NCBI RefSeq assembly: GCF_024448895.1 | Contig: NZ_JAMOIC010000003.1 | Span: 248,001-312,000 of the forward strand | Direction: 5' to 3' | DNA: 64,000 nt | Source of the DNA: Stutzerimonas stutzeri | GTDB taxonomy: Bacteria; Pseudomonadota; Gammaproteobacteria; Pseudomonadales; Pseudomonadaceae | Shown: piece by piece, positions 37,052-48,458 of the stretch | Position numbering within the stretch: position 1 is the first letter of the stretch | Layout of the letters: the number at the start of each line of letters is the position of its first letter | Notes under the pieces: model-generated | Told to the model about the DNA's origin: nothing | The model's input: only the letters and a program-made list of their open reading frames with translations | Database searches by the model: none | Made by a program: the position numbers and the translations under genes

Positions 37052-39779
37052 GGTAGCCTTGTATGCCTTCGTCGAGGAATGTCTCGGTGGAGCTGCCGAA
37101 CACGCCGCCGAGTCCCTTAAGGACGATTTGCAGGAAGATGCCGTTGTCCGGTTCATCGTTCTGCGATGGGTTGAGACTGGTTTCGTCGTAATCGATCCAG
37201 TAGCGGTTGATCAAACGCAGCTTCCAGCAGCAATTGTCGTACTCGAAACCACCAAAGGCTTCCAGCGTACGGTTGCGGCTGTAGTCATGCTGCCAGCGCG
37301 CGATCACGCTCCACTGCGGCACGATTGGCCAGATAGTGGAGATGTCGTGCTGGTTGATCTTGTAATAGTCCTTTATGTACTCGGGTGTTCCGGGTGTGCC
37401 GTAATCGCCGCCATAGGTCCACTGACCGGTGGCCTGATCGAAGCGCACGGTGTCGTTGCGGTAGCGATAGCCGAGGTTGACGATCTTGCGCGGATCATTA
37501 GCCGGTTGGTAATGGAACATCGCGCTGCCTGACTGGGTACGGCCTTCATCCGGATCCCAGTTGAAGGTCGAGCTGAAGTGCCAGTCGCGGTTGAAGCGGA
37601 ACAGGTACTCAAGCGCATAAGGGGATACATCCGACGTGGCCCCCGGACGGTCTTCCAGATTTGGCAGTTGCACTTTGCGGTCTCGGAAGTACGCCGTCTG
37701 GCCAATGCTCAAGCGCTGACGCTCCAAACCGTTCGGCTCGATCCAGCGATTGGTCACGCCAAGCGACAGCTGATTGGCATCCCCAATACGGTCTTTGCCG
37801 GAAAAGCGGTTATCGCGCCAGAGTGAGGAGTAGCTGAAGGTGTTCTCACCCGTATCGAACACCGGGATGTCATCCTGGTCTTCTTCGGGAACGTACAAAT
37901 AGAACATCCGTGGTTCGAGCGTCTGACGATAGTCCTTGCCGAACCATTGAGTATCGCGATCGAAATATAGGCCACTGTCGACGCTGAAGATCGGCACGCT
38001 GCGGTCAGGGGAATCATTGAAGTCGGTCACCTGGCTACTGCCGGTATTGTCCAGCGTCAGGTCGTACTTGGTGTACGCATACTTCACCGACGGTGTAATG
38101 AAGCCCCAGCTCCAGTTCATCGGCAGGCTGACCCCAGGCTCGAGGTGCAGCCGCTCGCCTTCTGCTCGTCTCAGGCCGCTCAGTCGGTCGTCGTACCAGC
38201 GTTCCGGATTACCGTCATCATTAAGAAAGTTACCGCTGCGCAAACTGCGCTGGAAACTGACGAACTCGGTGTTATAGGCAAAGCGAAGCCCACCCGGCTG
38301 AAACGGTAGGGCGCCATTCAGCGTCAGCTGAGGCAGGCGCTCGTAGGGAGTGACGTCGGCAATGGTGGCCCGCTCGTAGGCATGTACGTTGATGCGAGCG
38401 GTGTAGGACGGCGCGCGATAGGTGAGAGTCCCGCGCTGATCCAGGTGATCTGGCTGATCGATGCTCAGGTTGGTGTCGAGGTCCTGGAAGTAGTAAGGAT
38501 CGCTGATATCGGTGTAGTCCGCTTCGGCCAGCCAGCGGCTGTCCAGTCCGGTCCGATGTTGCCAGCTGTACATCCAGCGCTGGTCTTCGGACTCCGACTG
38601 CAGCTTGCGGTCGTCGTTGCTGTCGTTCAGGTAGGCGGCACCGAACTGCCCTTCGCTGCTGCGCGTCAGGTAGCGAAATTCGCCTTCCATCAGCAAGCCG
38701 CGATCGGTCATGTAGTTCGGATAGAGCGTGGCATCGAAGTTCGGCGCCAGATTGAAATAATAAGGCGTCACCAGCGACAGTCCGGTATCGCTGGAAGAAC
38801 TGATGCTCGGAGCGAGGAATCCGGACTGACGACGATCATCGATCGGGAAGTAGATGTACGGCGTGTAGAAAACGGGTACGCCCTTGACCCGTAGCGTCAC
38901 ATTGGTCGCTGAGCCGAAACCGGTCGCGGGGTCGAGGGTGACGTTGTTGCCCTGCAGATACCAGTCATTGTTGCCCGGCTCGCAGCGCGTGTAGGTCCCG
39001 TCCTTGAGGCGGATAATGGCGTCGTCGGTGCGCTTGGCATAAGTCGCGCTGCCACGGACCTTGCCCTCGTGAACCACATATTCGGCGTTCTCGACCTGCG
39101 CTTCACCGGTGTCGAGGAATAGCTCTGCGCGGTCGCCAACCATCAGCGATCCGCGATTGCGCAGGCGGACATTGCCCTTTAATTCACCGCGATTCTCAAG
39201 CTGATAGAGGCTGGCCTCGTCAGCTTCGGCCTGAATACTGCCTTGGCGTAGCACAACGTCACCAGCCAGGGTCGCAACTTCTTGTTGCTGCTCATAGCGC
39301 GTGGCTTTCGCCGATACGTAGGTTGGCGACTCGCTCATCGGCGTATTGTCGAACTGACCTGGTCGGTTCGGTTCAACATAGGTACCGGCGCAATATGGAC
39401 CTGTCTCGGCCAGCTGCGCATTGGTCAGCTGGTCACGCGGAACCCAGTCAAGGTGGCTGTAGTCAGCGCTACGAGAAGCCAGCGCGCGGCCTCTGGTCTC
39501 TGTGACCAGTTTCGTCGTGGCCACTTTGCGCTCGGCCTTGTCGGGACGCGGCGCTGTATCGCCGGTCTCGCTTACTGCGCTGCCGGCATGGATCGGCCGA
39601 GGCGGTATCGCAGGGCTGGCGGTGTCCGAGGCGCAGTCCCAGCCGCCTCCGGCGCCTGGTTGGCAGGCGAATTGTTCGGCTGCAAACACTAAAGGCATCG
39701 CTACGGGTTGCAGTGCGAGCAAACTGCCGGTAACCAGGAGAGGGAATTTTTTACGAAAAGCGGGATATTTGACTGCCAT
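37026..39779 (-). CDS. lptD: LPS-assembly outer-membrane protein LptD
   Basis: A 917-residue beta-barrel that inserts lipopolysaccharide in the outer leaflet with LptE. Residues 1-33 are a signal peptide ending VFAA. An N-terminal cysteine pair region (C39 in EQFACQPG, then WDC), [11 protein letters not shown], and the C-terminal Cys-Cys doublet in [14 protein letters not shown] are the disulfide partners known from E. coli. The OstA-like domain ([19 protein letters not shown]) precedes the barrel. It diverges from amgK and is followed by surA with overlap. Confidence 0.96.
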   Translation of the reverse strand: MAVKYPAFRKKFPLLVTGSLLALQPVAMPLVFAAEQFACQPGAGGGWDCASDTASPAIPPRPIHAGSAVSETGDTAPRPDKAERKVATTKLVTETRGRALASRSADYSHLDWVPRDQLTNAQLAETGPYCAGTYVEPNRPGQFDNTPMSESPTYVSAKATRYEQQQEVATLAGDVVLRQGSIQAEADEASLYQLENRGELKGNVRLRNRGSLMVGDRAELFLDTGEAQVENAEYVVHEGKVRGSATYAKRTDDAIIRLKDGTYTRCEPGNNDWYLQGNNVTLDPATGFGSATNVTLRVKGVPVFYTPYIYFPIDDRRQSGFLAPSISSSSDTGLSLVTPYYFNLAPNFDATLYPNYMTDRGLLMEGEFRYLTRSSEGQFGAAYLNDSNDDRKLQSESEDQRWMYSWQHRTGLDSRWLAEADYTDISDPYYFQDLDTNLSIDQPDHLDQRGTLTYRAPSYTARINVHAYERATIADVTPYERLPQLTLNGALPFQPGGLRFAYNTEFVSFQRSLRSGNFLNDDGNPERWYDDRLSGLRRAEGERLHLEPGVSLPMNWSWGFITPSVKYAYTKYDLTLDNTGSSQVTDFNDSPDRSVPIFSVDSGLYFDRDTQWFGKDYRQTLEPRMFYLYVPEEDQDDIPVFDTGENTFSYSSLWRDNRFSGKDRIGDANQLSLGVTNRWIEPNGLERQRLSIGQTAYFRDRKVQLPNLEDRPGATSDVSPYALEYLFRFNRDWHFSSTFNWDPDEGRTQSGSAMFHYQPANDPRKIVNLGYRYRNDTVRFDQATGQWTYGGDYGTPGTPEYIKDYYKINQHDISTIWPIVPQWSVIARWQHDYSRNRTLEAFGGFEYDNCCWKLRLINRYWIDYDETSLNPSQNDEPDNGIFLQIVLKGLGGVFGSSTETFLDEGIQGYREREDQAF

Positions 39780-39910
39780 CTTGTTTTTTGGTCCGTGCTT
39801 ACGGCGAGCCATCGGCCGGGCTAGGCCGCACGCCTCTCGATGGGCTGAAAAAGATGCTGGATAATAAAGCATGACCCGCCTATCGGCTAGCGCCGTGGAG
39901 AGCCCCTGAA

Positions 39911-41595
<1,685 letters not shown>

Positions 41596-42366
41596 ATGTT
41601 CTGGCCGATCACGTTACTCGGTGCCCTGGCGGGCTGGCTGCTGGCAAGTATTCCGGGCGCACTGCTTGGCGGTTTGATCGGTCAGGTGCTGGATCGCCGC
41701 CTTGGCATCGACTCATGGGCGAAATTGCGCCAGCGGCTAGCCCGAGCCAAACCTGTGATGCAGGGCAATGACCTGCTCTTTTTTTTGCTGGGGCGATTGG
41801 CCAAAAGCAGCGGTCGAATCAGTGAGTCACACATTCAGGCCGCTCGGAGCGAAATGCAGCGCCTGCGTCTCACCCCTGACCAGCAGCGAGCTGCTATCGA
41901 CGCGTTCTACCGAGGGAAGTCCACTGGCGATGGCTTGCGCGAACCACTGCAGCGCTTGCGTGGGCGCGATAACGAGGCGAAGGCGGTGCTTCAGGCGTGC
42001 TGGCGAATGGCGAGAGCGCAGGGCCACATCGATGCACGGGAGCATGAACTGATCATGCTCTGGGGCAAATGGATGGGCTGGGACTCGGTTGCGATCGCTG
42101 CACTGGACCAGCACAGCAGCCGTCGGCAGGGCGCTCCGAGCAACCTGGGAGGTGCTTATGAGCAGGCTCTGCGGCTTTTAGATGTGCGCCCCGACAGCGA
42201 GCCGCAGGCCATCAAGCGGGCCTATCGACGCTTGCTCAGCAAACACCATCCTGACAAGCAGGCCGGAGCTGGCGCAACGGTTGCTCAGGTGCGTGACGCG
42301 ACCGAACGAACGCGTGAACTGCACAGCGCCTACACCTTGATACGTGAGCGGCGAGGGTTTCGCTAA
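41596..42366 (+). CDS. djlA: DjlA-like membrane-anchored DnaJ co-chaperone
   Basis: A 256-residue protein with an N-terminal membrane helix (about 5-30, glycine-rich as in DjlA), a TerB-like helical domain (about 55-170) and a C-terminal J domain whose HPD motif is at 218-220 (LLSKHHPDKQ). It would stimulate DnaK at the inner membrane. It follows murU with no gap; the next gene converges on it, 31 bases away, and no terminator hairpin is evident. Confidence 0.9.
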   Translation: MFWPITLLGALAGWLLASIPGALLGGLIGQVLDRRLGIDSWAKLRQRLARAKPVMQGNDLLFFLLGRLAKSSGRISESHIQAARSEMQRLRLTPDQQRAAIDAFYRGKSTGDGLREPLQRLRGRDNEAKAVLQACWRMARAQGHIDAREHELIMLWGKWMGWDSVAIAALDQHSSRRQGAPSNLGGAYEQALRLLDVRPDSEPQAIKRAYRRLLSKHHPDKQAGAGATVAQVRDATERTRELHSAYTLIRERRGFR

Positions 42367-42397
42367 CGCGCCGGCCATGCTGCGATTCAAGATTCCA

Positions 42398-43438
42398 TCA
42401 AGTTTCCTTGTCCAGCCAGCCGCGAACCCGACGCAGTAGTTGTTCCTGGTCTACCTTTCGGTCTCCGGTATGCGGAGGCAACCCGACTTGACGGTAGGCC
42501 GGATGATCGAGGCGCCGGCTCGCATTCAATCGCTCTCGCGCCGCAGACTGACTGCCGACTCCATCCTTATAGTAGAAGTCACCGATTGCCAGCTTGAGCG
42601 TGGGGACCAGCTGTGCAAGCGGCTCCTCCTGGCCATCAGGCTGCTGTGGTCTTACCAGGACAAGCTGCCTGACATCCGCCGGCCCTTGTTGCTGAACAAA
42701 TCGCGCCGCCCAGTAGCCACCGGTTCGCTGGCCGAGAAACACGATGACCTTTGGCTGCTTGCTGCGCGCGAAGGCCAGTGCTGCCTCGATGCGTTCAGCA
42801 ATTCGCTCGGGTTGGTCTGGCTGAGGGCGCTCCTCATCTTCGGGGGTGGTGACATCACGCGCTGCCTCCGAATCATCCGATTCCAAGGGAAGCTCAGCAG
42901 GCGGCGCAGCAGTTTCTTCCGGCAGATAGCCCGCCTCATTGGGTGCTTCGGCAGGTTCAGCGGGCTCGGCCTCGATGTCGGGCTCAGCGCCCGGCGCTTC
43001 GGGCGCTTGCTCCACCGCTGCCGCGGTGGGCGGCAGGATCAAGGCAGGCGAGTCCGGAAGGCTCAGGCTCAACGTGTGCCAGCCGTGATCTGGTAGGCCG
43101 CGACGCAGCGGGCCAATGCCGCTCGGCCAGTCAGCACTCTCACCTTCCCCCGGCAGCAGAATGATGATTCCTTTGGGCGCGCCAACATTGGCCGGACGCC
43201 AGAGCGCAACGAAATCAGCATCGCCCTCCTTGAGGCTGACGAATTCGCTGGCGGACAGCTGGCGCACCAGGTCTGCGGCCATAGCATCGCCACGAGACGG
43301 CGTAGGCGGGCGCTCGACCGCGACCGGGACGGGTGCTGACGACTCCGCGGCGGCGGGCTCGTTCGCCCCGCTGGCCCACGGCACCACACTCACGACCAAA
43401 CTGGCCGCCAAACAAAATGAAACGCGAAGTCGATGCAT
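42398..43438 (-). CDS. DUF3530 family secreted protein
   Basis: A 346-residue protein with a signal peptide (MHRLRVSFCLAASLVVSVVP). The chain contains GIIILLPGEGESADWPSGIG and PKVIVFLGQRTGGYWAARF, resembling alpha/beta-hydrolase-like DUF3530 proteins of Pseudomonas. In the middle (about 150-205) is a long Pro/Ala/Glu-rich linker. Catalytic function is unknown; the Gly-Gln-Arg-Thr-Gly turn lacks the usual nucleophile Ser of an esterase. Chosen start gives the signal peptide; a 63-codon upstream extension does not look coding. Confidence 0.75.
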   Translation of the reverse strand: MHRLRVSFCLAASLVVSVVPWASGANEPAAAESSAPVPVAVERPPTPSRGDAMAADLVRQLSASEFVSLKEGDADFVALWRPANVGAPKGIIILLPGEGESADWPSGIGPLRRGLPDHGWHTLSLSLPDSPALILPPTAAAVEQAPEAPGAEPDIEAEPAEPAEAPNEAGYLPEETAAPPAELPLESDDSEAARDVTTPEDEERPQPDQPERIAERIEAALAFARSKQPKVIVFLGQRTGGYWAARFVQQQGPADVRQLVLVRPQQPDGQEEPLAQLVPTLKLAIGDFYYKDGVGSQSAARERLNASRRLDHPAYRQVGLPPHTGDRKVDQEQLLRRVRGWLDKET

Positions 43439-43848
43439 TGAAGTTCCTGATATGCAACTGCTCGGTTGTATCGATGCTGGCACACGCATTACAGATGCAC
43501 TACAACAGCGTTTCGGCTCAACTGCCGATCTCGTGAGGGTCATGGTGGCATTTGTGCGTTGTTGCCCGCGCTTGCCCGAAAGGACAGCGGCAGCCGCTGG
43601 CTGCAAGCGACTATCCAGGCGGTGCAAGGCGCGAAGTACGGTCTACATAAGCACGTGGAAATCAAATATCTGTGCCGGGGCGGTATCTGACCAGACGGCC
43701 CCAAATCAGACGTGCAAAATAATGCACGGAGTTTTACTGTAATCCGAACGCCCCGGATGGTGTGGCAGTCGATCATCGTATGCTGCCGCACCCGCTTCAT
43801 GGCGTTCTTTCCGACCCGTGCCGACGATGAGCGGCTACCGAGGAGCCT
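43439..43848. other. Intergenic region upstream of gabT, no gene seen
   Basis: This 410-base region separates the divergent DUF3530 gene and gabT and should hold both promoters. No convincing coding frame is present. A TGGCAC at 43478-43483 followed five bases later by TTAC looks like a sigma-54 site but lacks the key GC at -12, so I do not call it. Confidence 0.4.
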
Positions 43849-45129
43849 ATGAGCAAGACCAACGAATCCCTTATGCAACGCCGTGTCGCCGCCGTCCCCC
43901 GTGGCGTCGGCCAGATCCATCAGATATTTGCCGATCACGCGAAGAACAGCAGCGTGGTTGACGTCGAAGGCCGCGAGTTCATCGATTTCGCCGGTGGCAT
44001 CGCCGTGCTGAATACCGGTCACCTGCACCCGAAAATCATTAAGGCGGTCGAGGACCAGCTGCACAAGCTGACCCACACCTGCTTCCAGGTGCTGGCCTAC
44101 GAGCCTTACGTCGAGCTGTGCGAGAAGATCAACGCGCGGGTGCCGGGCGATTTCGCCAAGAAGACGTTGCTGGTCACCACCGGCTCCGAGGCGGTGGAAA
44201 ATGCAGTAAAGATCGCCCGCGCCGCTACCGGCCGCGCCGGGGTGATCGCCTTCACCGGCGCCTATCACGGCCGCACCATGATGACCCTCGGTTTGACCGG
44301 TAAGGTCGCGCCGTACTCGGCGGGCATGGGCCTGATGCCCGGCGGCATATTCCGTGCGCAGTACCCCTGTTCCATTCACGGCGTCAGCGTCGATGAGTCG
44401 ATTGCCAGCATCGAGCGCATCTTCAAGAACGACGCCGAGCCGCGCGACATTGCTGCGATCATTATCGAGCCGGTGCAGGGCGAGGGCGGCTTCAACGTCG
44501 CGCCGAAGGATTTCATGGCTCGCCTGCGTGCGCTGTGCGACGAGCACGGCATCCTGCTGATCGCCGATGAAGTCCAGACCGGCGCCGGGCGCACCGGCAC
44601 CTTCTTCGCCATGGAGCAGATGGGCGTGGTTGCTGACCTCACTACCTTTGCCAAATCCGTTGGCGGCGGCTTCCCGATTGCCGGCGTGTGCGGCAAGGCC
44701 GAGATTATGGATGCCATCGCCCCGGGCGGGCTTGGCGGCACCTATGCCGGCAATCCGCTGTCCTGTGCAGCTGCGCTGGCGGTGATGGAGATCTTCGAGG
44801 AAGAGAAGCTGCTTGACCGCTGCAAGGTGGTAGCCGAGAAACTCACCGCCGGGCTCAAGGCCATCCAGGTACGGCACAAGGAGATTGGCGAGGTGCGAGG
44901 CCTCGGCGCGATGATCGCCATCGAGTTGTTCGAGGACGGCGATCATGCGCGACCGGCCGCGGCGCTGACGTCGCAGATCGTCGCCCGGGCGCGGGATAAG
45001 GGGCTGATCCTGCTGTCCTGCGGCACCTACTACAACGTGCTGCGGGTGCTGGTGCCGCTGACCGTCGAGGACGAGTTGCTCGAGCGCGGACTGGCCATCA
45101 TCGGCGAGTGCTTCGACGAACTGACCTGA
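43849..45129 (+). CDS. gabT: 4-aminobutyrate aminotransferase GabT
   Basis: A 426-residue class III aminotransferase that moves the amino group of GABA to 2-oxoglutarate. PLP-binding residues are Lys269 in TTFAKSVGGGFP and Asp240 in LLIADEVQTGAGRTG, and TTGSEAVENAVKIAR is the phosphate-binding region. The usual partner gabD is not beside it in this window, so it may act with a distant dehydrogenase. Activity toward related omega-amino acids cannot be excluded. Confidence 0.92.
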   Translation: MSKTNESLMQRRVAAVPRGVGQIHQIFADHAKNSSVVDVEGREFIDFAGGIAVLNTGHLHPKIIKAVEDQLHKLTHTCFQVLAYEPYVELCEKINARVPGDFAKKTLLVTTGSEAVENAVKIARAATGRAGVIAFTGAYHGRTMMTLGLTGKVAPYSAGMGLMPGGIFRAQYPCSIHGVSVDESIASIERIFKNDAEPRDIAAIIIEPVQGEGGFNVAPKDFMARLRALCDEHGILLIADEVQTGAGRTGTFFAMEQMGVVADLTTFAKSVGGGFPIAGVCGKAEIMDAIAPGGLGGTYAGNPLSCAAALAVMEIFEEEKLLDRCKVVAEKLTAGLKAIQVRHKEIGEVRGLGAMIAIELFEDGDHARPAAALTSQIVARARDKGLILLSCGTYYNVLRVLVPLTVEDELLERGLAIIGECFDELT

Positions 45130-45231
45130 TCCGACCTGGCGCGCCGGCATTCGTGGCGGATGTCAGGCGCGCCGCAACCCTGACCCCTCGGGTACAATGC
45201 GCGGCATTCCGCCGTGCTACCCGAGGTCGTC

Positions 45232-45906
45232 ATGCAGCCGTTCGCCATCGCCCCTTCGATTCTTTCCGCCAATTTCGCCCGTCTGGGTGAGGAAGTGGAC
45301 AATGTGCTGGCCGCCGGCGCCGACATCGTCCATTTCGATGTGATGGACAACCACTACGTACCCAACCTGACTATCGGTCCCATGGTCTGCTCCGCGCTGC
45401 GCAAGCATGGCGTCACCGCGCCCATCGACGTGCATCTGATGGTCAAACCAGTGGACCGCATGATTGGCGATTTCCTTGAAGCCGGCGCCAGCTACATCAC
45501 TTTCCACCCCGAAGCCTCTGAGCACATCGACCGCTCGCTGCAGCTGATCAAGGACGGCGGCGCCAAGGCCGGTCTCGTGTTCAACCCGGCCACTCCGCTG
45601 GACGTGCTCAAGTACGTCATGGACAAGGTCGACATGATCTTGCTGATGAGCGTCAACCCCGGGTTCGGCGGACAGAAGTTCATTCCCAATACCCTCGACA
45701 AGCTGCGCGAAGCGCGTGCTCTGATAGATGCCAGTGGCCGCGAGATTCGCCTGGAGATCGATGGTGGCGTGAACCCTAAGAACATCCGCGAAATCGCTGC
45801 GGCGGGCGCCGATACCTTCGTCGCCGGTTCGGCGATCTTCAACCAGTCGGACTACAAGGCCGTGATCGACCAGATGCGCGCCGAACTTGCGCTGGCGCGC
45901 CCATGA
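45232..45906 (+). CDS. rpe: Ribulose-phosphate 3-epimerase Rpe
   Basis: A 224-residue TIM-barrel that interconverts ribulose-5-phosphate and xylulose-5-phosphate. It starts [20 protein letters not shown], has [17 protein letters not shown] with metal ligands, and ends in [19 protein letters not shown]. The ATG at 45232 yields the family start; a near-consensus -10 box, TACAAT, is at 45193-45198. The gene overlaps gph by four bases. Confidence 0.96.
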   Translation: MQPFAIAPSILSANFARLGEEVDNVLAAGADIVHFDVMDNHYVPNLTIGPMVCSALRKHGVTAPIDVHLMVKPVDRMIGDFLEAGASYITFHPEASEHIDRSLQLIKDGGAKAGLVFNPATPLDVLKYVMDKVDMILLMSVNPGFGGQKFIPNTLDKLREARALIDASGREIRLEIDGGVNPKNIREIAAAGADTFVAGSAIFNQSDYKAVIDQMRAELALARP

Positions 45907-46604
45907 CCCTTCTGGAGCAGCTATTCGACGGCAAGCTCCCGCGGCTGGCGATGTTCGACCTGGACGGCACCCTGATGGATTCGGTGCCAGACCTGGCCGC
46001 AGCAGTAGACAAGATGCTGATGCTGCTCGGCCGTGAGCCGGCCGGCATTGCCCAGGTACGCGACTGGGTCGGAAACGGATCGCGCGTCCTGGTACGTCGC
46101 GCATTGGCCGGCGGGCTTGAACATGAAGGTGTAGCGTACGAGCTGGCCGACGAGGCCCTGGCGCTGTTCATGCAGGCCTATGCTGGCGGCCACGAACTGA
46201 CAACGGTCTACCCGGGTGTTCGCGAGTGTCTGGACTGGCTGCGCGAGCGCGAGGTGAAGCTGGCGATCATCACCAACAAACCGGCGCAGTTCATCGAGCC
46301 GCTGCTGGAAGAGAAGGGCCTTACCGGGTATTTCCAGTGGCTGGTCGGCGGCGATACCTTGCCGCAGCAGAAGCCTGACCCGGCGGCACTGTTATATGTA
46401 ATGGACAAGGCGGACGTTGTGCCAGAAGAGTCGCTGTTCGTGGGTGACTCGCGCAATGACGTGCGGGCTGCCAAGGCGGCGGCAGTGCCTTGCGTTGCCC
46501 TGACCTACGGCTATAACCACGGCGAGTCCATCGCGGATGAGCAGCCGGCGTTGGTCGTCGACGACCTGCGCGAGCTGGTTGCTTCGGTTTCGGGGCTGCG
46601 CTAG
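45903..46604 (+). CDS. gph: Phosphoglycolate phosphatase Gph
   Basis: A 233-residue HAD hydrolase. The catalytic motif DLDGTLMDS (starting MFDLDGT near residue 16), the lysine motif TNKPAQF and [14 protein letters not shown] are all present. It removes phosphoglycolate formed in DNA repair. Start overlaps the rpe stop. In Pseudomonas rpe-gph-trpE is a conserved order. Confidence 0.95.
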   Translation: MTLLEQLFDGKLPRLAMFDLDGTLMDSVPDLAAAVDKMLMLLGREPAGIAQVRDWVGNGSRVLVRRALAGGLEHEGVAYELADEALALFMQAYAGGHELTTVYPGVRECLDWLREREVKLAIITNKPAQFIEPLLEEKGLTGYFQWLVGGDTLPQQKPDPAALLYVMDKADVVPEESLFVGDSRNDVRAAKAAAVPCVALTYGYNHGESIADEQPALVVDDLRELVASVSGLR

Positions 46605-46645
46605 TGTGGCCTCTGTCCCGTAACGCCCCAAAACGAGATCAGATC

Positions 46646-46714
46646 GTGGTGGTCACCCGCAAACAATGGATGAATGTCATCAAGGCCCTTGCCCGTTGGC
46701 GCTGGCGCGCCTGA
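46646..46714 (+). CDS. trpL: trp leader peptide (attenuator)
   Basis: A 22-codon reading frame, [20 protein letters not shown] plus RA, ends in TGA 71 bases before trpE. It has three Trp codons, two of them near the end in the order TGG-CGC-TGG. This is the arrangement expected for transcription attenuation of trpE, known in Pseudomonas. Start is uncertain: the GTG at 46646 has GAG about nine bases before it; an internal ATG at 46670 would give a 14-residue form. No other coding reason for the frame exists. Confidence 0.7.
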   Translation: MVVTRKQWMNVIKALARWRWRA

Positions 46715-46737
46715 CATTTCCTGCCGGCAAGTCCGGT
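46688..46737 (+). promoter_or_regulatory. Alternative RNA pairings of the trpE attenuator
   Basis: CTTGCC (46688-46693), inside the leader peptide just before the Trp codons, can pair with GGCAAG (46726-46731). The latter overlaps GCCGG (46723-46727), which pairs with CCGGT (46733-46737) to form a short hairpin ahead of a GTTT. The two pairings exclude each other, as expected of an attenuator. The terminator stem is short and its U-run weak, so details are tentative. Confidence 0.5.
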
Positions 46738-46785
46738 ACGTTTGCACGATTCGACCCAGCTATTCCCTCCGACCACGAGGCTGAC

Positions 46786-48270
46786 ATGACCCGCGAAGAA
46801 TTCTTGCGTTTGGCCGCTGAAGGCCACAACCGCATCCCCCTGTCGTTCGAGACCCTCGCCGACTTCGATACACCGTTAACGCTCTATCTCAAACTCGCCG
46901 ACGCACCCAATTCCTACTTGCTCGAGTCGGTACAGGGCGGGGAAAAGTGGGGCCGCTATTCGATCATCGGCCTGCCATGCCGCACCGTGCTGAGGGTGCA
47001 GGATCATGACATCAGCGTCACCACCGACGGTGTCGAGATCGAACGCTGCCAGGTCGAAGACCCGCTGGCTTTTGTCGAGGCCTTTCAGCAGCGTTATCGC
47101 GTAGCGCCGGTCGACGGCCTGCCGCGCTTCAACGGTGGCCTGGTGGGCTATTTCGGTTATGACAGCGTGCGTTACGTCGAACGCAAGCTGGCGACCTGTC
47201 CCAACCCCGACCCGCTGGGCACGCCCGATATCCTGCTGATGGTGTCCGATGCGGTGGTGGTGTTCGACAATCTTGCCGGCAAGCTGCACTGCATCGTGCT
47301 GGTCGATCCGTCGCAGCCTGACGCCTACGAGGCGGGGCAGGCGAAGCTGCAAGCGCTGCGGGAAAAGCTGCGTCAGCCGATCACGCCGCGCCTCGGCCTT
47401 GATTTCGAGGCAGGCGCTGGCGTCGAGCCGACGTTCCGCTCCAGCTTCAGTCGTGACGACTATGAGCAGGCAGTCCACCGTATCAAGGACTACATCCTCG
47501 CCGGCGATTGCATGCAGGTAGTGATCTCCCAGCGCATGTCGATCCCGTTCAAGGCGGCGCCGATCGACTTGTACCGTGCGCTGCGCTGCTTCAATCCGAC
47601 GCCCTATATGTACTTTTTCAACTTCGGCGATTTCCACGTGGTGGGATCGTCGCCGGAAGTACTGGTGCGAGTTGAGGAGGGCCTGGTCACGGTTCGCCCC
47701 ATCGCCGGCACCCGCCCGCGGGGCGCCAACGAGGAAGCCGACCTGGCGCTGGAGCAGGATCTGCTCAGCGACGCCAAGGAGCTGGCCGAACACCTGATGC
47801 TGATCGATCTGGGGCGCAACGACGTCGGGCGCGTGGCTGAGCATGGTTCCGTGCGGCTGACTGAAAAGATGATCATCGAGCGCTATTCCAACGTCATGCA
47901 CATCGTCTCCAACGTCACCGGTCAGCTCAAAGCGCCGCTGACGGCCATGGATGCGCTGCGCGCGATTCTTCCAGCCGGCACCTTGTCCGGTGCGCCGAAG
48001 ATCCGCGCGATGGAAATCATCGACGAGCTGGAACCTGTAAAGCGCGGCGTATACGGCGGCGCAGTTGGCTATCTGGCCTGGAACGGCAACATGGACACGG
48101 CGATCGCGATACGTACCGCGGTAATCAAGGATGGCGAGCTTCACGTTCAAGCCGGCGCCGGCATCGTTGCTGATTCGCAGCCAGCACTGGAATGGGAAGA
48201 AACGCTCAATAAACGCCGCGCCATGTTCCGCGCGGTGGCCCTGGCCGAATGCGACCAGCAGGAGAACTGA
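46786..48270 (+). CDS. trpE: Anthranilate synthase component I TrpE
   Basis: A 494-residue chorismate-binding enzyme that makes anthranilate with TrpG. It starts [19 protein letters not shown], has the N-terminal feedback region ([18 protein letters not shown]), and the catalytic segments [26 protein letters not shown] and [18 protein letters not shown]. The ATG at 46786 was selected over an upstream frame that includes the leader peptide. Its normal partner trpG is broken directly behind it by the prophage. Confidence 0.97.
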   Translation: MTREEFLRLAAEGHNRIPLSFETLADFDTPLTLYLKLADAPNSYLLESVQGGEKWGRYSIIGLPCRTVLRVQDHDISVTTDGVEIERCQVEDPLAFVEAFQQRYRVAPVDGLPRFNGGLVGYFGYDSVRYVERKLATCPNPDPLGTPDILLMVSDAVVVFDNLAGKLHCIVLVDPSQPDAYEAGQAKLQALREKLRQPITPRLGLDFEAGAGVEPTFRSSFSRDDYEQAVHRIKDYILAGDCMQVVISQRMSIPFKAAPIDLYRALRCFNPTPYMYFFNFGDFHVVGSSPEVLVRVEEGLVTVRPIAGTRPRGANEEADLALEQDLLSDAKELAEHLMLIDLGRNDVGRVAEHGSVRLTEKMIIERYSNVMHIVSNVTGQLKAPLTAMDALRAILPAGTLSGAPKIRAMEIIDELEPVKRGVYGGAVGYLAWNGNMDTAIAIRTAVIKDGELHVQAGAGIVADSQPALEWEETLNKRRAMFRAVALAECDQQEN

Positions 48271-48272
48271 TC

Positions 48273-48341
48273 ATGTTGCTGATGCTCGATAATCATCATT
48301 GGCTTCCGCACTTGTCCGCGTCTGTCCGGTTTCTTAAGTGA
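48273..48341 (+). pseudogene. trpG: Remnant 5' end of trpG at the left prophage junction
   Basis: Three bases after trpE a frame starts MLLMLDNHHWLPHL and stops after 22 codons. Its first seven residues match the start of Pseudomonas TrpG (MLLMIDNYDSF), then similarity ends near 48290. This looks like the left attachment junction of the inserted element. A full trpG is expected at the right end of the prophage, beyond the window. The match is short and read from memory. Confidence 0.55.
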
Positions 48342-48409
48342 TCACCCCGGTTTTTCTCGTCTGAGCAGCCATCGGCGTCCGCCGTCCTCCGGGGACATCC
48401 TTGTAAAAA

Positions 48410-48456
48410 GCGGGTATCGTTGCGGGTATCAACCGAATGATACCCGCATACCCGCA
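48410..48456. repeat. Cluster of GCGGGTATC repeats before the integrase
   Basis: GCGGGTATC occurs at 48410-48418 and 48422-48430; TGCGGGTATC (48421-48430) and GATACCCGCA (48439-48448) form a perfect 10-bp inverted repeat with an 8-base spacer, and ATACCCGCA follows at 48448-48456. The cluster ends three bases before the integrase ATG. It could be integrase arm sites or an autoregulatory operator. Confidence 0.7.
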
Positions 48457-48458
48457 CC

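Noticed and set aside
43478-43493. Sigma-54-like promoter before gabT
   Set aside because: TGGCAC is present but the -12 part reads TTAC and lacks the essential GC.
43540-45150. A 536-codon open frame opposite gabT
   Set aside because: It lies fully antisense to a gene with intact active-site motifs; such frames are common in GC-rich DNA and its sequence shows no known domain.
46876-48150. A 424-codon open frame opposite trpE
   Set aside because: Antisense shadow; TrpE is unmistakable on the plus strand.
48341-48458. Search for a tRNA attachment site behind trpE
   Set aside because: No cloverleaf or tRNA 3' end is visible; the junction lies in trpG.
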